This document shows positions 4,678 to 5,203 of a stretch of 5,203 nt of DNA, one piece after another (within the stretch, counting starts at the first letter, position 1; every line of letters begins with the position of its first letter). A program made the translations under genes and the position numbers. Source of the DNA: Thermoplasmata archaeon. GTDB lineage: Archaea > Thermoplasmatota > Thermoplasmata > Thermoplasmatales > Thermoplasmataceae. The notes under the pieces were generated by a model. It did no database searches, was not told where the DNA came from, and was given only the letters and a program-made list of their open reading frames with translations. The stretch lies in the NCBI GenBank assembly GCA_021797225.1, contig JAKAAE010000115.1:1-5203 (forward strand), written 5' to 3'.

Positions 4678-5203
4678 TGTTAAACAAAAATCTTTCCATT
4701 TCATGAGACATTTATCCTCGACCTCCTATAATAATTGTGTTTTCTTCTTTTATAGCTGTCCTTAAGATTCTTTATAAATCCTCTGTAATACTCCCTGAAG
4801 CTGTTGTCATTATTCCATTTATCCAGGAACTGCAAAGGCGAATAGTAATCAAGGGTAGAATGTGGCCTTATATTATTGTAATCATAGAATGCTCTTTCTA
4901 TTATTACTTTGCCATCACTGAAATTATTGATTTCATTGATCCATATGTAATCAGTCTTAATTGAATTATGGAAACTTTCAATATCACCATTCTCCTCTGG
5001 TGTTTCCCTTTCTATGTATTCATGGTTAATTCCCATTGTTTTAAGATAGTTATTGAACTCCTTAGAGATATACTGTGGACCATTATCTGTCCTCAATGTA
5101 ATATTGTCAGGTACTATGCCATTGAACTTCCTTATTATTGAATCGTCCATTGCATTTATAGCATCCTTAGCAGTGCATGATGTATTATAGTTATAGCCAT
5201 ACC
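4678..5203 (-). mobile_element. IS3/IS481-like insertion sequence, one end (partial at right edge)
   Basis: The + strand sequence TGTTAAAC begins at 4678, so on the transposase strand the element would end in GTTTAACA, which fits the 5'-TG...CA-3' termini of IS3-type elements. The end is 23 bases beyond the transposase stop codon. To its left the reading frame of another transposase (IS4 type) begins abruptly, which supports an insertion boundary at 4677/4678. The other end and any target duplication lie outside the window. Confidence 0.65.
4701..5203 (-). CDS. IS3/IS481-like transposase (integrase core), partial at right edge
   Basis: This frame is open from the window edge (first full codon 5201-5199) to the TGA at 4703-4701, giving 166 residues; the start lies outside. 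The protein is the C-terminal part of a retroviral-integrase-like transposase that cuts and joins DNA ends. TDNGPQY carries the second catalytic Asp (residue 39 of the visible part) and PEENGDIESFH carries the catalytic Glu (residue 75). Exactly 35 residues separate them, as in DD(35)E enzymes of IS3 and IS481. The typical tail AFYDYNNIRPHSTLDYYSPLQF follows, then a basic Lys/Arg-rich end. The first Asp should be upstream, beyond the edge. An internal ATG at 5150 is not the real start, because conserved sequence (TSCTAKDAINA) continues before it. No frameshift or stop is seen, so the element may be intact. Confidence 0.9.
   Translation of the reverse strand, partial: YGYNYNTSCTAKDAINAMDDSIIRKFNGIVPDNITLRTDNGPQYISKEFNNYLKTMGINHEYIERETPEENGDIESFHNSIKTDYIWINEINNFSDGKVIIERAFYDYNNIRPHSTLDYYSPLQFLDKWNNDNSFREYYRGFIKNLKDSYKRRKHNYYRRSRINVS

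Noticed and set aside
4737..4964. Plus-strand frame opposite the integrase-type transposase
   Set aside because: The minus strand carries the conserved DDE and tail motifs; the plus-strand frame is a shadow.
1..5203. CRISPR array, tRNA or rRNA genes
   Set aside because: No regularly spaced repeats, cloverleaf with CCA-type ends or conserved rRNA stretches were seen on either strand.

Overview
The window looks like chromosomal DNA from an acidophilic archaeon, most likely of the Thermoplasmatales (Ferroplasma, Acidiplasma or Cuniculiplasma-like). This is an inference from several signs: AT-rich DNA with heavy ATA and AGA/AGG use, a TATA-box promoter only a few tens of bases from the first start codon (a nearly leaderless messenger), GAGGTGA-type ribosome binding sites inside the operon, surface proteins packed with N-X-S/T sequons, and a high density of insertion sequences. 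No rRNA, tRNA or housekeeping gene is present to settle the taxonomy.

Layout. Bases 3-197 (+) hold the last 64 codons of a probable transposase that enters from the left edge. Bases 198-491 are non-coding. They hold a strong GC-rich hairpin (211-241), a perfect 8-1-8 palindrome resembling the core of a Fur box (342-358), and a TATA box (454-461). From 492 to 4067 five genes run on the + strand as one tight operon with gaps or overlaps of 16 bases or fewer: a secreted or N-terminally anchored protein (492-1280), a sequon-rich membrane-anchored protein (1291-1839), an ABC transporter ATPase (1836-2705), an ABC-2-like permease (2692-3645) and a second, smaller sequon-rich anchored protein (3630-4067). 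A purine-rich ribosome binding site on the last stop codon is followed by a possible 24-codon hydrophobic cationic peptide gene (4090-4164). Bases 4165-4241 are very AT-rich and probably end the operon. The right side is insertion-sequence DNA on the - strand: the C-terminal part of an IS4-type transposase (4242-4676), cut at about 4677/4678 by the end of an IS3/IS481-like element. That element's transposase gene (4701 to the right edge) carries two of the three DDE catalytic residues in the window.

How the genes fit together. An ATPase plus one polytopic membrane protein forms a BcrA/NatA-like ABC-2 transporter, which usually exports or expels a substrate. Its genes sit between genes for three proteins that act outside the membrane. 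One (gene 1) has a single sequon, and the two small anchored ones have nine each. The plan resembles operons that make an exported effector together with a transporter and surface-anchored accessory or self-protection proteins. Nothing in the sequence proves the substrate. The cassette lies between transposase fragments on both sides, so it is likely accessory and possibly horizontally mobile.
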